Source: an uncultured Clostridia bacterium (GTDB taxonomy: Bacteria; Bacillota; Clostridia; Oscillospirales; CAG-272). From it: DNA of 6,401 bases. Where the stretch lies: NCBI GenBank assembly GCA_945936265.1, contig CAMETB010000085.1, positions 1-6,401 of the forward strand, written 5' to 3'. Each line of letters begins with the position of its first letter. Position 1 is the first letter of the stretch. The notes beneath the pieces are model-generated. The model saw only the letters and a program-made list of their open reading frames with translations, made no database searches and was not told the DNA's origin. Both the position numbers and the translations under genes were made by a program. This document shows, one piece after another, positions 1 to 6,241 of the stretch.

Positions 1-535
1 CTATCAAATCGACATACTTGAAATATTTTAATATTTCCGTATTTGCCGGCGCCGGATTCAATATTGTAAAAAGCCCTTTTTCTTTAGCCTCATGCAGTCC
101 ATATCCTATCACATCAACAGGATTTTCAAGCTGGGTCAGGTATATATCGCCCGCTCTTGCCCCCTTTAAGAAACGGTCGATATTCTCTTTGGTCAGACAC
201 GCATTGGCACCCTTGTCAAGAATGATGCGGTTGTTCCGGTTAGTGACGATTATGACCGCTATGCCGGTCGGCACTCCGTCCACAATACCTATATGCGAAG
301 TTTCTACCCCCGCATCATTAAGGTTTCCTATAAGAGTTTTTCCGAAAAAGTCGTTCCCTACCGAGCCGCACATTGATACAGCTCCTCCGAGTTTTGCACA
401 GGCAACAGCCTGGTTGGCACCCTTTCCTCCTCCGTTTGTGATAAAGCCCCCGCCTGTTACCGTTTCACCCTCTTTGGGTATATACGGGCTCTCTATCACC
501 ATATCCATATTCAGACTCCCCGTTATGTAAATCAT
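1..535 (-). CDS. rbsK: Ribokinase (PfkB family), N-terminal 178 residues, runs off the left edge
   Basis: Phosphorylates D-ribose (or a related sugar or nucleoside-derived sugar) with ATP in the cytosol. The translation begins MIYITGSLNMDMVIESP, with the sugar-contacting Asp at residue 11. The PfkB signature GGGKGANQAVACAKLG lies at about residues 35-50, GNDFFGK at 60-66, the TQLENP segment with its sugar-binding Glu at about 134-139, and NPAPAN at 160-165. These match E. coli RbsK in order and spacing. The ATP-site DTxGAGD motif should lie beyond the left edge, so the C-terminal half, about 130 residues, is missing only because of the window. The ATG at 535-533 is preceded by a GGAGAG ribosome site (545-540) four nt upstream. 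It follows the glutaminase-like gene by 43 nt with no terminator, so it is probably the next gene of the same operon. Family assignment is firm, but the exact sugar is inferred; other PfkB kinases are close relatives. Confidence 0.9.
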   Translation of the reverse strand, partial: MIYITGSLNMDMVIESPYIPKEGETVTGGGFITNGGGKGANQAVACAKLGGAVSMCGSVGNDFFGKTLIGNLNDAGVETSHIGIVDGVPTGIAVIIVTNRNNRIILDKGANACLTKENIDRFLKGARAGDIYLTQLENPVDVIGYGLHEAKEKGLFTILNPAPANTEILKYFKYVDLI

Positions 536-578
536 ATTTCTCTCCGTATTAAAATTTATTTTACTTGATTTTTCAATC

Positions 579-2579
579 TTATCCGAGCATAAGTATAAAG
601 CAACCGCCCTGTACAGAACGCGCTCGGAAACCTATGTACTTTCCGCTTTCCGTATCGTACCAGTCTGAGAACGGAATGCGATTCTCAGAACATTTCAGAA
701 ATCTGTTGAGAGAAGATATAAGTTTTCCCTGCTTTTTGCGGTCGTTTGTGAGGCTCGCCACCCACATAAGCCAGTCACTCTTTGTATATCCCTTGCGGTT
801 GTCAAGCGGCGTCCCGTATTTGTTCATTTTCTCAATACAACAATCCACCTCTTTTTCGAGGATATCCTGAGCAAAAAGGTTTAAGCCCAGTATTTTATCG
901 AACGCAAAATTATATTTGAGTGAAAAAGTATCATCGCCGGAATCCCATGTTATTGGGAGATGAGAATATTTTTTTGCAAATACCGTAATTTCCGCGGCGA
1001 ATTCTTCTGCGATTTTACGGTATTTTTGCGCTGTTTTTTCGTCTCCGGTCGCCAAAATAAGTTTTGCATAGCAAGCAATTCCCACCGTAGCTTTGATTGC
1101 AAGATTGATATTATTTTTAAGATGCCCAGCAAAATCGTCAGTACAAAGTTGATTTTCCGGTTTAAGTCCGTATTTTACAAGATATTCAACCCATTTATCG
1201 ACAAGCGATTTCTCATTTTCAAAGAACGAAATGTCGTTATCGTAGTGGTAGCACGCGCAAAACATTATAAGCATATTTGCGCACTCTTCAACGGGCATTT
1301 GCATATCAAATGCATATATGTCAGAGTTTGCAGGCAACAGGTATATCGGAAAATGAGTGGTCACTCCCCCGTATCTGAAAGTACCCGGGCAGTAATTGCT
1401 GTTAAGACCGTAAACCTGACCCGTACATGCGGGATATGTACCTACGTCATGGGGCGCAAAATCGTATGTCCATACAGGCATTTTGGCAAATTTAAGTATA
1501 GGGCGCATCATTCCCTTTACAAGTTCAGTATTGAATAAAAGATAAAGAGGTATTGACGGGTAACTTACATCGACTGTTCCAATACAACCGTTTGAAGCGC
1601 ATTCCTTGGATAAAAACAGAACATTTCCATCACCATCACGGACAAGCTTGTGAGCGGCAACACTCTGGCGCAGTGAAGCAACAAGAATGTCATAGTATTC
1701 TTGTCCGAGATGTGAAATTTCTTTTTTCAATCTCTCGTCGTATGCGGAGAGTTTTTTATCTATATTTGTTACGTTTTTGTAAGTGTAATTAAGTGCATCA
1801 ATTATCGTGTGCTTTTCAAGATAGTATCCTTTAAGATATGTTCCGAAATAATCTATTGACACCGTGTCGTCATATCCGAGCATAACAATTCCTTTTTCGT
1901 TATTGTTTATGCTTCCCATATATTTTTCGTCGGAATCGGCTCTGAACATTTTGCACCCTGTGGCAAGATAACCGGCAAGTTCTTTTTCGTCAAGCAAACA
2001 AGCCTTCTCCCCGGAAAGATACCAATATCCCCAGTCGGCACCGATGCAGTCATTGTTGTTTGAGAGAGGCAACTGGCGCAAAAGGCCCATATATGCGCTC
2101 TCATACCCGTTTAATCTGATAACTCCGCCTTTTATGCGTTTATCCTGCGTTTCGGCTATATCGTTGTATGAGATTGAGCGGTTTATAAATATGGAAAGCT
2201 CTGCATTCTCCGCTCCTGAAATCTCATATTCCATGTAGCACACCGGCAATGAGATAAGTTCCATATCGTCGGGTGGCAATGGGGAAACAAACCTTATTTT
2301 AAGTTTTGCCTTCCCTGCCTCAAATTCATAATCAGTGGAAAATGCGGTAACGCAAAGCGACGTCTGCTTTGCCGGTTTTACTCCACTCGATATGAAATCA
2401 CGCCGATCTCCGAGGAAGCAGTAAGTCTCTTCCTCCATGCGCAAAAACCCATAAATTTTTTTCTTTGCTCCAAACCATGTCTCAACATTTGAAGAATTGA
2501 GTTCATCGGTTGACGACCATATCGAATAGTTCGGATCTTTCATAAAGAGCGGATATGCGGGTAAAATTCTTTCGTTCAT
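579..2579 (-). CDS. Glutaminase A-like protein (DUF4964-DUF5127-DUF4965-DUF1793), cytoplasmic
   Basis: A 666-residue member of the family that includes fungal glutaminase A (GtaA). The full domain order is visible. The DUF4964-type start AYPLFMKDPNYSIWSSTDEL is at 8-27, followed by a beta-rich DUF5127 region at about 75-285. The DUF4965 motifs are SKECASNGCIGTVDVSYPS (324-342), FAPHDVGTYP (374-383) and MPVEECANML (428-437). The DUF1793 motifs are NQLCTDDFAGHLKNN (476-490), YGTPLDNRKGYTKSDW (588-603) and PFSDWYDTESG (636-646). The C-terminal half should fold as an alpha-hairpin barrel. Fungal and many bacterial homologues are secreted, but this one starts without a signal peptide or lipobox, so it probably acts in the cytosol. 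The reaction is not proven for bacterial members; hydrolysis of an amide or glycosidic bond is plausible. The ATG at 2579-2577 has only a weak GAG-type ribosome site. It lies 66 nt after the DUF624 gene and 43 nt before ribokinase. Confidence 0.88.
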   Translation of the reverse strand: MNERILPAYPLFMKDPNYSIWSSTDELNSSNVETWFGAKKKIYGFLRMEEETYCFLGDRRDFISSGVKPAKQTSLCVTAFSTDYEFEAGKAKLKIRFVSPLPPDDMELISLPVCYMEYEISGAENAELSIFINRSISYNDIAETQDKRIKGGVIRLNGYESAYMGLLRQLPLSNNNDCIGADWGYWYLSGEKACLLDEKELAGYLATGCKMFRADSDEKYMGSINNNEKGIVMLGYDDTVSIDYFGTYLKGYYLEKHTIIDALNYTYKNVTNIDKKLSAYDERLKKEISHLGQEYYDILVASLRQSVAAHKLVRDGDGNVLFLSKECASNGCIGTVDVSYPSIPLYLLFNTELVKGMMRPILKFAKMPVWTYDFAPHDVGTYPACTGQVYGLNSNYCPGTFRYGGVTTHFPIYLLPANSDIYAFDMQMPVEECANMLIMFCACYHYDNDISFFENEKSLVDKWVEYLVKYGLKPENQLCTDDFAGHLKNNINLAIKATVGIACYAKLILATGDEKTAQKYRKIAEEFAAEITVFAKKYSHLPITWDSGDDTFSLKYNFAFDKILGLNLFAQDILEKEVDCCIEKMNKYGTPLDNRKGYTKSDWLMWVASLTNDRKKQGKLISSLNRFLKCSENRIPFSDWYDTESGKYIGFRARSVQGGCFILMLG

Positions 2580-2645
2580 TTCTAAATCTCAACTTTCGTA
2601 TTTATTTTCTGTTTATTTTGCTCGATCAAATTTTTTCTGCAAGCA

Positions 2646-3503
2646 TTAGTTTCTTTTGCCCTGTTCTTTTGCCTCGGCCTGAGGGCGTAAGCCCCTCCGA
2701 TAGACAGACGGGTACTGCTCTTTGTTTAAAAATTCATCAAAATGTCGGCAGGCGAAAAGCAGCCATACCATAGTGATGGGAACGATATAAAACAGTGCCA
2801 GAACAAACAGAACAATATATTTCACAAGCATAAGCGGTATAAGTTCGATGACAATCCAGAACGGAAATGCTGTGACAAGAATAATAAGCAATGTGGAGGG
2901 AAGTGTTTTAAGATAATACAAAACGCCGTTTCGTATGCTCATAAAAAATCCGACTTTGTAGTACACCGTTTGCAGAAGCGACCATATCATAACCGGCAAA
3001 ATCAGTCCTGCATATATACCGTAAAGGATATACGTAACTCCGGAACCGTCAAGCAAGCCGATGAGATAATTTATCGTCGCAGTCAAAAACGATATGAGCG
3101 CAAATCTGCCGGAATCATTTCTTATTCCGTTCCAGAAATCCTCTTTCCAAAAAATCGGCTCACGCCATACAAGTTGGCGTATTATACGCATAGCACCCGA
3201 AAAGAATGTAAAAAACAGAGTAAACGCAAGTACGGACATAAAACCATACTTTAATCTGGCGGCATAATGTATGGGAGATAGTGTTTCTTTGGTTATCTCG
3301 GCAAGATCAGCCGTCGCCCCTATTATGAAATTGTCTTTCATTATGACAACGAGAACCGCAGGCAAAAAAAGCGCAAGGCATAAGAAGCCAAGGCGTAAAA
3401 TTACCGTAAACTGTTCCTTATAGCAATCGGCAAAAACCTGCCTCCTCGTTGATGGCAAGTCCTGCTCTGTAAAATCTTCCTTAGAACTTTTCATTTTTCT
3501 CAT
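2646..3503 (-). CDS. Six-helix membrane protein, DUF624/YesL-like
   Basis: A 285-residue integral membrane protein. Hydrophobic segments lie at about residues 33-55, 88-108, 134-151, 156-180, 203-225 and 228-251. The loop after the second helix, REPIFWKEDFWNGIRNDSGRFA (114-135 region), has the aromatic 'dFW..ir.N' pattern of DUF624/YesL proteins, which in Bacillus and Clostridia sit beside sugar ABC transporter genes and have no assigned mechanism. It is longer than a typical YesL (about 200 residues) because of the loop between helices 1 and 2 and charged tails. The first ATG (3503-3501) overlaps the stop of the preceding gene as ATGA. It has no clear ribosome site, so coupled translation is likely; the ATG at 3494-3492 (Met4), with GAGA just upstream, is an alternative. 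Being next to an ABC ATPase with no recognised permease, it could be the membrane partner of that ATPase, which is inference. The family call is by pattern only. Confidence 0.7.
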   Translation of the reverse strand: MRKMKSSKEDFTEQDLPSTRRQVFADCYKEQFTVILRLGFLCLALFLPAVLVVIMKDNFIIGATADLAEITKETLSPIHYAARLKYGFMSVLAFTLFFTFFSGAMRIIRQLVWREPIFWKEDFWNGIRNDSGRFALISFLTATINYLIGLLDGSGVTYILYGIYAGLILPVMIWSLLQTVYYKVGFFMSIRNGVLYYLKTLPSTLLIILVTAFPFWIVIELIPLMLVKYIVLFVLALFYIVPITMVWLLFACRHFDEFLNKEQYPSVYRRGLRPQAEAKEQGKRN

Positions 3504-4105
3504 AATTCAAGCAATTTTTGCGCTATCTTTATTGCGCCGTCCCATTCATTTTTCTTATCTGCTTCCGTAAGGCCGCTTATATGAAGCGAATTTTTGCCAA
3601 AAAACAGATAGTAATTCTCTTCCTTGTCCCCTTCTCCGTAATTTATGCACGAAATAAGACTGCTTTGCGTCTCTTTGTCGTGTATCTTAAGTCCGTAAGC
3701 TTTGCCGTCATACTCGCACAAGCCGAGGTTTTCAAATTGACCGAGATATGCGTCAGATATTTCGGCAAAATACAACTCACAGTTTTCCCGGGTTGCCAGA
3801 CTTTCGGGTAAAATCATAATATCGGCACGGCTGTAACCGAACATGCTCAGATACACGTCAAAGTACATAGAGTTGAGTACTCTGGCGTTGATCTCAACGG
3901 TTTTCAGATACTCCGGTCGGCTTTTTTGAAGTTCCTGTGCTTTTTCAAAGCTCTGTGAATAGCTTCCTATAAACACGCTTACCTTTTCCTGAGGAGAAAT
4001 TCGGGTAAGAAACCCAAACACACTGCTCCATATGATAATAAAAGCAAAAATGCAGATAAGATACGCCCAGATATTTTTCCTGATTTTTATGAAAAAAGTT
4101 TTCAT
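3500..4105 (-). CDS. Membrane-anchored protein, distantly like an extracellular solute-binding protein
   Basis: A 201-residue protein with a basic N-terminus and one hydrophobic segment (about 13-33). No lipobox Cys follows it, so it looks like a signal anchor with the rest outside the cell. The exported part begins with a strand-like KVSVFIGSYSQSF (41-53), then a helix and ARVLNSMYFDVYL, then YSRADIMILPES (91-102), then YDGKAYGLKIHD (132-143). This order recalls the first lobe of family 1 sugar-binding proteins, where 'aDiiilpes' and 'dGkiYglp' are common, but the protein is only about half their length (400 or more). I would call it binding-protein-like, not a proven receptor. The ATG at 4105-4103 has a strong GAGGTGG ribosome site four nt upstream and overlaps the previous stop as ATGA. 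Its own stop overlaps the next start the same way. Function unknown; a receptor, adaptor or regulatory subunit for the neighbouring ABC ATPase is inferred. Confidence 0.8.
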   Translation of the reverse strand: MKTFFIKIRKNIWAYLICIFAFIIIWSSVFGFLTRISPQEKVSVFIGSYSQSFEKAQELQKSRPEYLKTVEINARVLNSMYFDVYLSMFGYSRADIMILPESLATRENCELYFAEISDAYLGQFENLGLCEYDGKAYGLKIHDKETQSSLISCINYGEGDKEENYYLFFGKNSLHISGLTEADKKNEWDGAIKIAQKLLEL

Positions 4106-4584
4106 TTTTCCACCTCGTATCCGAAAACCGTATTTTGTACGGTTTCAAACGATACGTTTTTGCCGACAATATCGGGAATTTCCTTTTCTTTGTCCCAATA
4201 AAGCAGAATCTCCGTTTCGTCATCCGTCTTAACTGTTATTTCATAAGCTGATATATTTTTCGATACCGTAATCAATCCGCCGATTTTCGTAACGACACCG
4301 CATATGCTTTTCTTCTTCCCGCCAATAACCTGACTTACATACCTTTGACGGTTTTGCAAAGGAAGTATGGTATTGAAAAGGAGGAAAAGAGATGTGCATC
4401 CGCCGAGCGAACATAATATTATGTTAATAACTTGCAAAAGCGTTGCGTTGCCAGCGGTCACGAAAAAGCAAAGCACTATGCTCACAGCCAGGGCAGCAAT
4501 AAAGATACCGACACTTGTTGCCACATATTTTTTCTTCTTTAATCTCAGATGTTCTGATTCGTGGTAAGAATAGAGATCATTCAT
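4102..4584 (-). CDS. Small two-helix membrane protein with a cytoplasmic beta-rich tail, unknown function
   Basis: A 160-residue protein I cannot assign to a family. A charged, cytosolic-looking N-terminus contains a Lys cluster (LKKKKY, 15-20). Two hydrophobic helices follow at about 21-43 and 50-73, then a basic stretch, and then a roughly 70-residue region of alternating hydrophobic strands (ICGVVTKIGGLITVSKN at 94-110, AYEITVKT at 113-120, EILLYW at 125-130, NVSFETVQNTVFGYEV at 143-158). This layout resembles NfeD-type or other small OB-like tails only in outline. Positive residues after helix 2 suggest a cytoplasmic tail. The ATG at 4584-4582 has AGAGGC about ten nt upstream, somewhat far. 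It starts 33 nt after the ABC ATPase stop and ends in an ATGA overlap with the next gene, so it is firmly part of the operon and may be an accessory subunit of the same membrane complex. Confidence 0.78.
   Translation of the reverse strand: MNDLYSYHESEHLRLKKKKYVATSVGIFIAALAVSIVLCFFVTAGNATLLQVINIILCSLGGCTSLFLLFNTILPLQNRQRYVSQVIGGKKKSICGVVTKIGGLITVSKNISAYEITVKTDDETEILLYWDKEKEIPDIVGKNVSFETVQNTVFGYEVEK
4106..4116 (-). promoter_or_regulatory. Strong ribosome binding site of the binding-protein-like gene
   Basis: GAGGTGG on the minus strand (4116-4110) lies four nt before the ATG at 4105 and inside the last codons of the preceding gene. It is the best ribosome site in the operon after that of the ABC ATPase, and it confirms the ATGA start. 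It may let this gene be translated at a higher rate than its neighbours. Confidence 0.7.
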
Positions 4585-4617
4585 ACTATCATAAGCCTCT
4601 TTGTTTGAGTATTTACA

Positions 4618-5340
4618 TCAATAAAATGTGCCTGATTTCAGATTTCTTACGACTTCGTTTTCTGAATTGAATATTTCATCGGGAGTACCGCTTACTGACA
4701 ATTTTCCGTCGTCCATAACATACAAAGTGTCCGCCAGAGCAAGTGCCTCTCTGAAATCGTGCGTGACGTAAATCGCCATACAGCCCTCTTTTCTGAACAA
4801 GTCCTTAATCCATCTGCGCATTTTTGCACGGGCAATCTCATCGGTATTTGAAAACGGCTCGTCCATAAGACAAACGGACGGACGCTTTACAAGCGCTCTT
4901 GCCACTGCCGTTCTCTGTTGTTGACCTCCCGATATGTGCTTCGGATTTTTTGAAAGGCATGGCGTAAGATCCGTAATTTCCGCAACCTGCCTTACTCTTT
5001 CTATAATTTCTTTTCGCCCGGCACCCATTGTTTTGAGAGGAAAGGCAATATTGTCGAATACCGTGCTGTGCGGAAAAAGTGCATATTCCTGTGACACGAA
5101 CGAAAATCTCCTGTCCTTTACAGGAATATCGGCAAGATCATTACCGTTAAAAAAAATTTTGCCGTCATAACCTATAAGACCGAGTATGCATTTTAAAAGT
5201 GTTGTCTTGCCGCAACCCGAATATCCCACTATGACGTTCATTCCATCGTGAAAAGTCGCGCTGAAACGGTTGAGAGCAACAGTCTCTCCCCTCTTGCTGT
5301 TGTACAGCACACTCACATCTTTCAATTCGATCTCAGACAT
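4618..5340 (-). CDS. ABC transporter ATP-binding protein (MalK/CysA/PotA-like, without C-terminal regulatory domain)
   Basis: A 240-residue cytosolic ATPase that would drive a membrane transporter. All motifs are present: Walker A GYSGCGKTT (39-47), Q-loop Gln84 in FVSQEYALFPHSTVFDN, signature ISGGQQQRTAVARAL (136-150), Walker B VCLMDEP (156-162) and the H-loop His in YVTHD (191-195). The Q-loop neighbourhood with 'LFPH.TV..NIAFPLK' and the D-loop SNTD point to the importer subgroup of MalK, PotA and CysA. The protein ends about 45 residues after the H-loop, so it lacks the TOBE/regulatory domain of typical MalK or PotA (about 350 residues). The ATG at 5340-5338 is preceded by GGAGGG (5349-5344). 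A promoter lies just upstream, making this the likely first gene of the operon. No classic permease gene with an EAA loop is nearby; the neighbouring membrane proteins are the candidates for partners. The substrate is unknown. Confidence 0.93.
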   Translation of the reverse strand: MSEIELKDVSVLYNSKRGETVALNRFSATFHDGMNVIVGYSGCGKTTLLKCILGLIGYDGKIFFNGNDLADIPVKDRRFSFVSQEYALFPHSTVFDNIAFPLKTMGAGRKEIIERVRQVAEITDLTPCLSKNPKHISGGQQQRTAVARALVKRPSVCLMDEPFSNTDEIARAKMRRWIKDLFRKEGCMAIYVTHDFREALALADTLYVMDDGKLSVSGTPDEIFNSENEVVRNLKSGTFY

Positions 5341-5373
5341 ATTCCCTCCGTAACTTATTGTCTCTGTATAATT

Positions 5374-5401
5374 ATTTTAACACATTACGGCGCATTTGCA
5401 A
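5374..5401 (-). promoter_or_regulatory. Predicted vegetative promoter of the ABC-glutaminase-like-ribokinase operon
   Basis: On the minus strand, a -35 box TTGCAA (5401-5396) and a -10 box TAAAAT (5379-5374) are separated by 16 nt, and the -10 is extended by TGT (TGTTAAAAT). Transcription would begin near 5367, giving a leader of about 26 nt that carries the GGAGGG ribosome site. The 80-nt gap after nagB supports a separate start here, although read-through from nagB is possible because no terminator is visible. An inverted pair CCGTAA (5348-5353) and TTACGG (5385-5390) brackets the -10 and start site and could be an operator, but it may be chance. Confidence 0.55.
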
Positions 5402-5420
5402 ACAAAAACTTTTATTCGTT

Positions 5421-6143
5421 TCAAAGCAAACTCAGTGCTTCTCTATCCGCTATTACGGTGACATTTATGTGTTTCTGCAGAATACTTGCAGGGCAGCTTT
5501 CGTTTATCTCCCCTTTTATCATCGCACGCAATGCCTCCGCTTTGTTTGTTCCGTTGGCGATAAGCAGTATGCTTTTCGCCTTCATTATGTCCGGAATACC
5601 CACGGTAATGGCTCTTACCGGTACGTCCTCTATCTTTCCGAAGAGGCGTGCTTTATTAAATATTACGCTTATCGAAAGTTCCGCTATATGCGTCCTTATA
5701 CCAAAAGGAGTCCCGGGATCGTTAAATCCTATGCTTCCGTCATTTCCTATTTCGAGAAGTTGTATATCCCTCGGATATTTATCAAGAAGTTCGTCGTATC
5801 TTTTGCATTCCGCATGCATATCTTCCGATATGCCACGCAAAAAAATAATGTTTCCCCCATTTATATCGACACGGTAGAACAACTCTGTATTCATAAAATA
5901 CCCGCAACTGTGTCTGTTATTTTTATTCAGTCCCACATATTCATCGAGATTTATCGTCCTGACATCCTTAAAGCTTATTTCTTTACTTTTATTCTTTTCT
6001 ATGAGTTTTTTGTAAATGCCCGGAGCCGTCGCACCAGTCGTCAATCCGAGCGTTGCGTGCGGATTTTTCTTTATTGTTTCCACTATTATATCTGCACACT
6101 TTTTACTCATCTCTTCATAATTTTCGACTGCTACTATTTTCAT
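5421..6143 (-). CDS. nagB: Glucosamine-6-phosphate deaminase-like protein with altered active site
   Basis: NagB converts glucosamine 6-phosphate to fructose 6-phosphate and ammonia, the entry of amino sugars into glycolysis. This 240-residue protein is full length for Firmicutes NagB and aligns throughout: phosphate loop LGLTTGATAPGIY (32-44), general-base Asp67 in TINLDEYVGL (63-72), EIGNDGSIGFNDPGTPF (131-147), the phosphate-binding Arg in NKARLF (163-168), Lys201 in ANGTNKAEAL, and CPASILQKHINVTV (217-230). The usual NGHIGFNEPG motif reads NDGSIGFNDPG: the catalytic His is Ser137 and the Glu is Asp142. The loop usually read as TGSTP is TGATA. It may be a weak deaminase or act on another sugar phosphate. 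I chose the ATG at 6143-6141, because MKIVAVENYEEM matches family starts; an upstream in-frame TTG at 6149 would add two residues. There is no clear ribosome site. It lies 80 nt before the ABC operon. Family is certain, activity is not. Confidence 0.88.
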   Translation of the reverse strand: MKIVAVENYEEMSKKCADIIVETIKKNPHATLGLTTGATAPGIYKKLIEKNKSKEISFKDVRTINLDEYVGLNKNNRHSCGYFMNTELFYRVDINGGNIIFLRGISEDMHAECKRYDELLDKYPRDIQLLEIGNDGSIGFNDPGTPFGIRTHIAELSISVIFNKARLFGKIEDVPVRAITVGIPDIMKAKSILLIANGTNKAEALRAMIKGEINESCPASILQKHINVTVIADREALSLL

Positions 6144-6166
6144 AACCAAATTTATACTTACCGTTT

Positions 6167-6196
6167 ATTTTATCATATTTTTCAGATATGCCACAA
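6167..6196 (-). promoter_or_regulatory. Predicted promoter of the nagB-like gene
   Basis: The minus strand shows a -35-like TTGTGG (6196-6191), an 18-nt spacer and a -10 box TAAAAT (6172-6167) extended by TGA (TGATAAAAT). Transcription would start near 6160, leaving a leader of only about 17 nt before the ATG at 6143 and no Shine-Dalgarno sequence in it. The promoter lies between the stop of the upstream surface-protein gene (6242) and nagB. The -35 match is imperfect, so the call rests mainly on the extended -10. Confidence 0.5.
6174..6190. repeat. Short inverted repeat inside the nagB promoter spacer
   Basis: CATAT and ATATG form 5-bp arms around a 7-nt centre and fill the spacer between the predicted -35 and -10 boxes. 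A repressor bound here would block RNA polymerase, but the arms are AT-rich and short, and they do not resemble the NagR/GntR operator that I know. It could be chance. Confidence 0.3.
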
Positions 6197-6241
6197 CAGA
6201 TCTTAATGTATTGTTGATTATATTTGTTTCAAACCTTATGG

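Noticed and set aside
18..530. 170-codon plus-strand open frame at the left end
   Set aside because: It is antisense to the ribokinase frame, which has the family motifs and a ribosome site.
567..578. Small hairpin GATT-GAAA-AATC after the glutaminase-like gene
   Set aside because: Only four AT-rich pairs and no U-run; it does not support a transcript end.
960..1538. 192-codon plus-strand open frame inside the glutaminase-like gene
   Set aside because: Antisense to the conserved DUF4965/DUF1793 region; composition is unlike a real protein.
2601..2629. Possible internal promoter before the glutaminase-like gene (TTGATC, 17 nt, AATAAA on the minus strand)
   Set aside because: Each box matches only 4 of 6 consensus bases in an AT-rich gap, so it is too weak to call.
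2617..2645. Possible terminator hairpin after the DUF624-like gene (TGCTTG with CGAGCA)
   Set aside because: Six pairs including one G-U, a 15-nt loop and no U-run after it; not a credible terminator.
2742..3254. 170-codon plus-strand open frame opposite the DUF624-like gene
   Set aside because: Lys/Asn/Gln-rich translation typical of the reverse of a membrane protein gene; no motifs.
4378..4425. Good Shine-Dalgarno-like GGAGG followed by ATG on the plus strand
   Set aside because: The frame from that ATG stops after about 11 codons and lies inside a minus-strand gene; chance purine run.
5402..5420. Terminator after nagB
   Set aside because: The region has a short T-rich stretch but no stem of useful length before it.
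5358..6206. 282-codon plus-strand open frame opposite nagB
   Set aside because: It is the antisense of a clearly conserved NagB reading frame, rich in Tyr, Phe and Cys without domain motifs, and has no ribosome site. A shadow of nagB.
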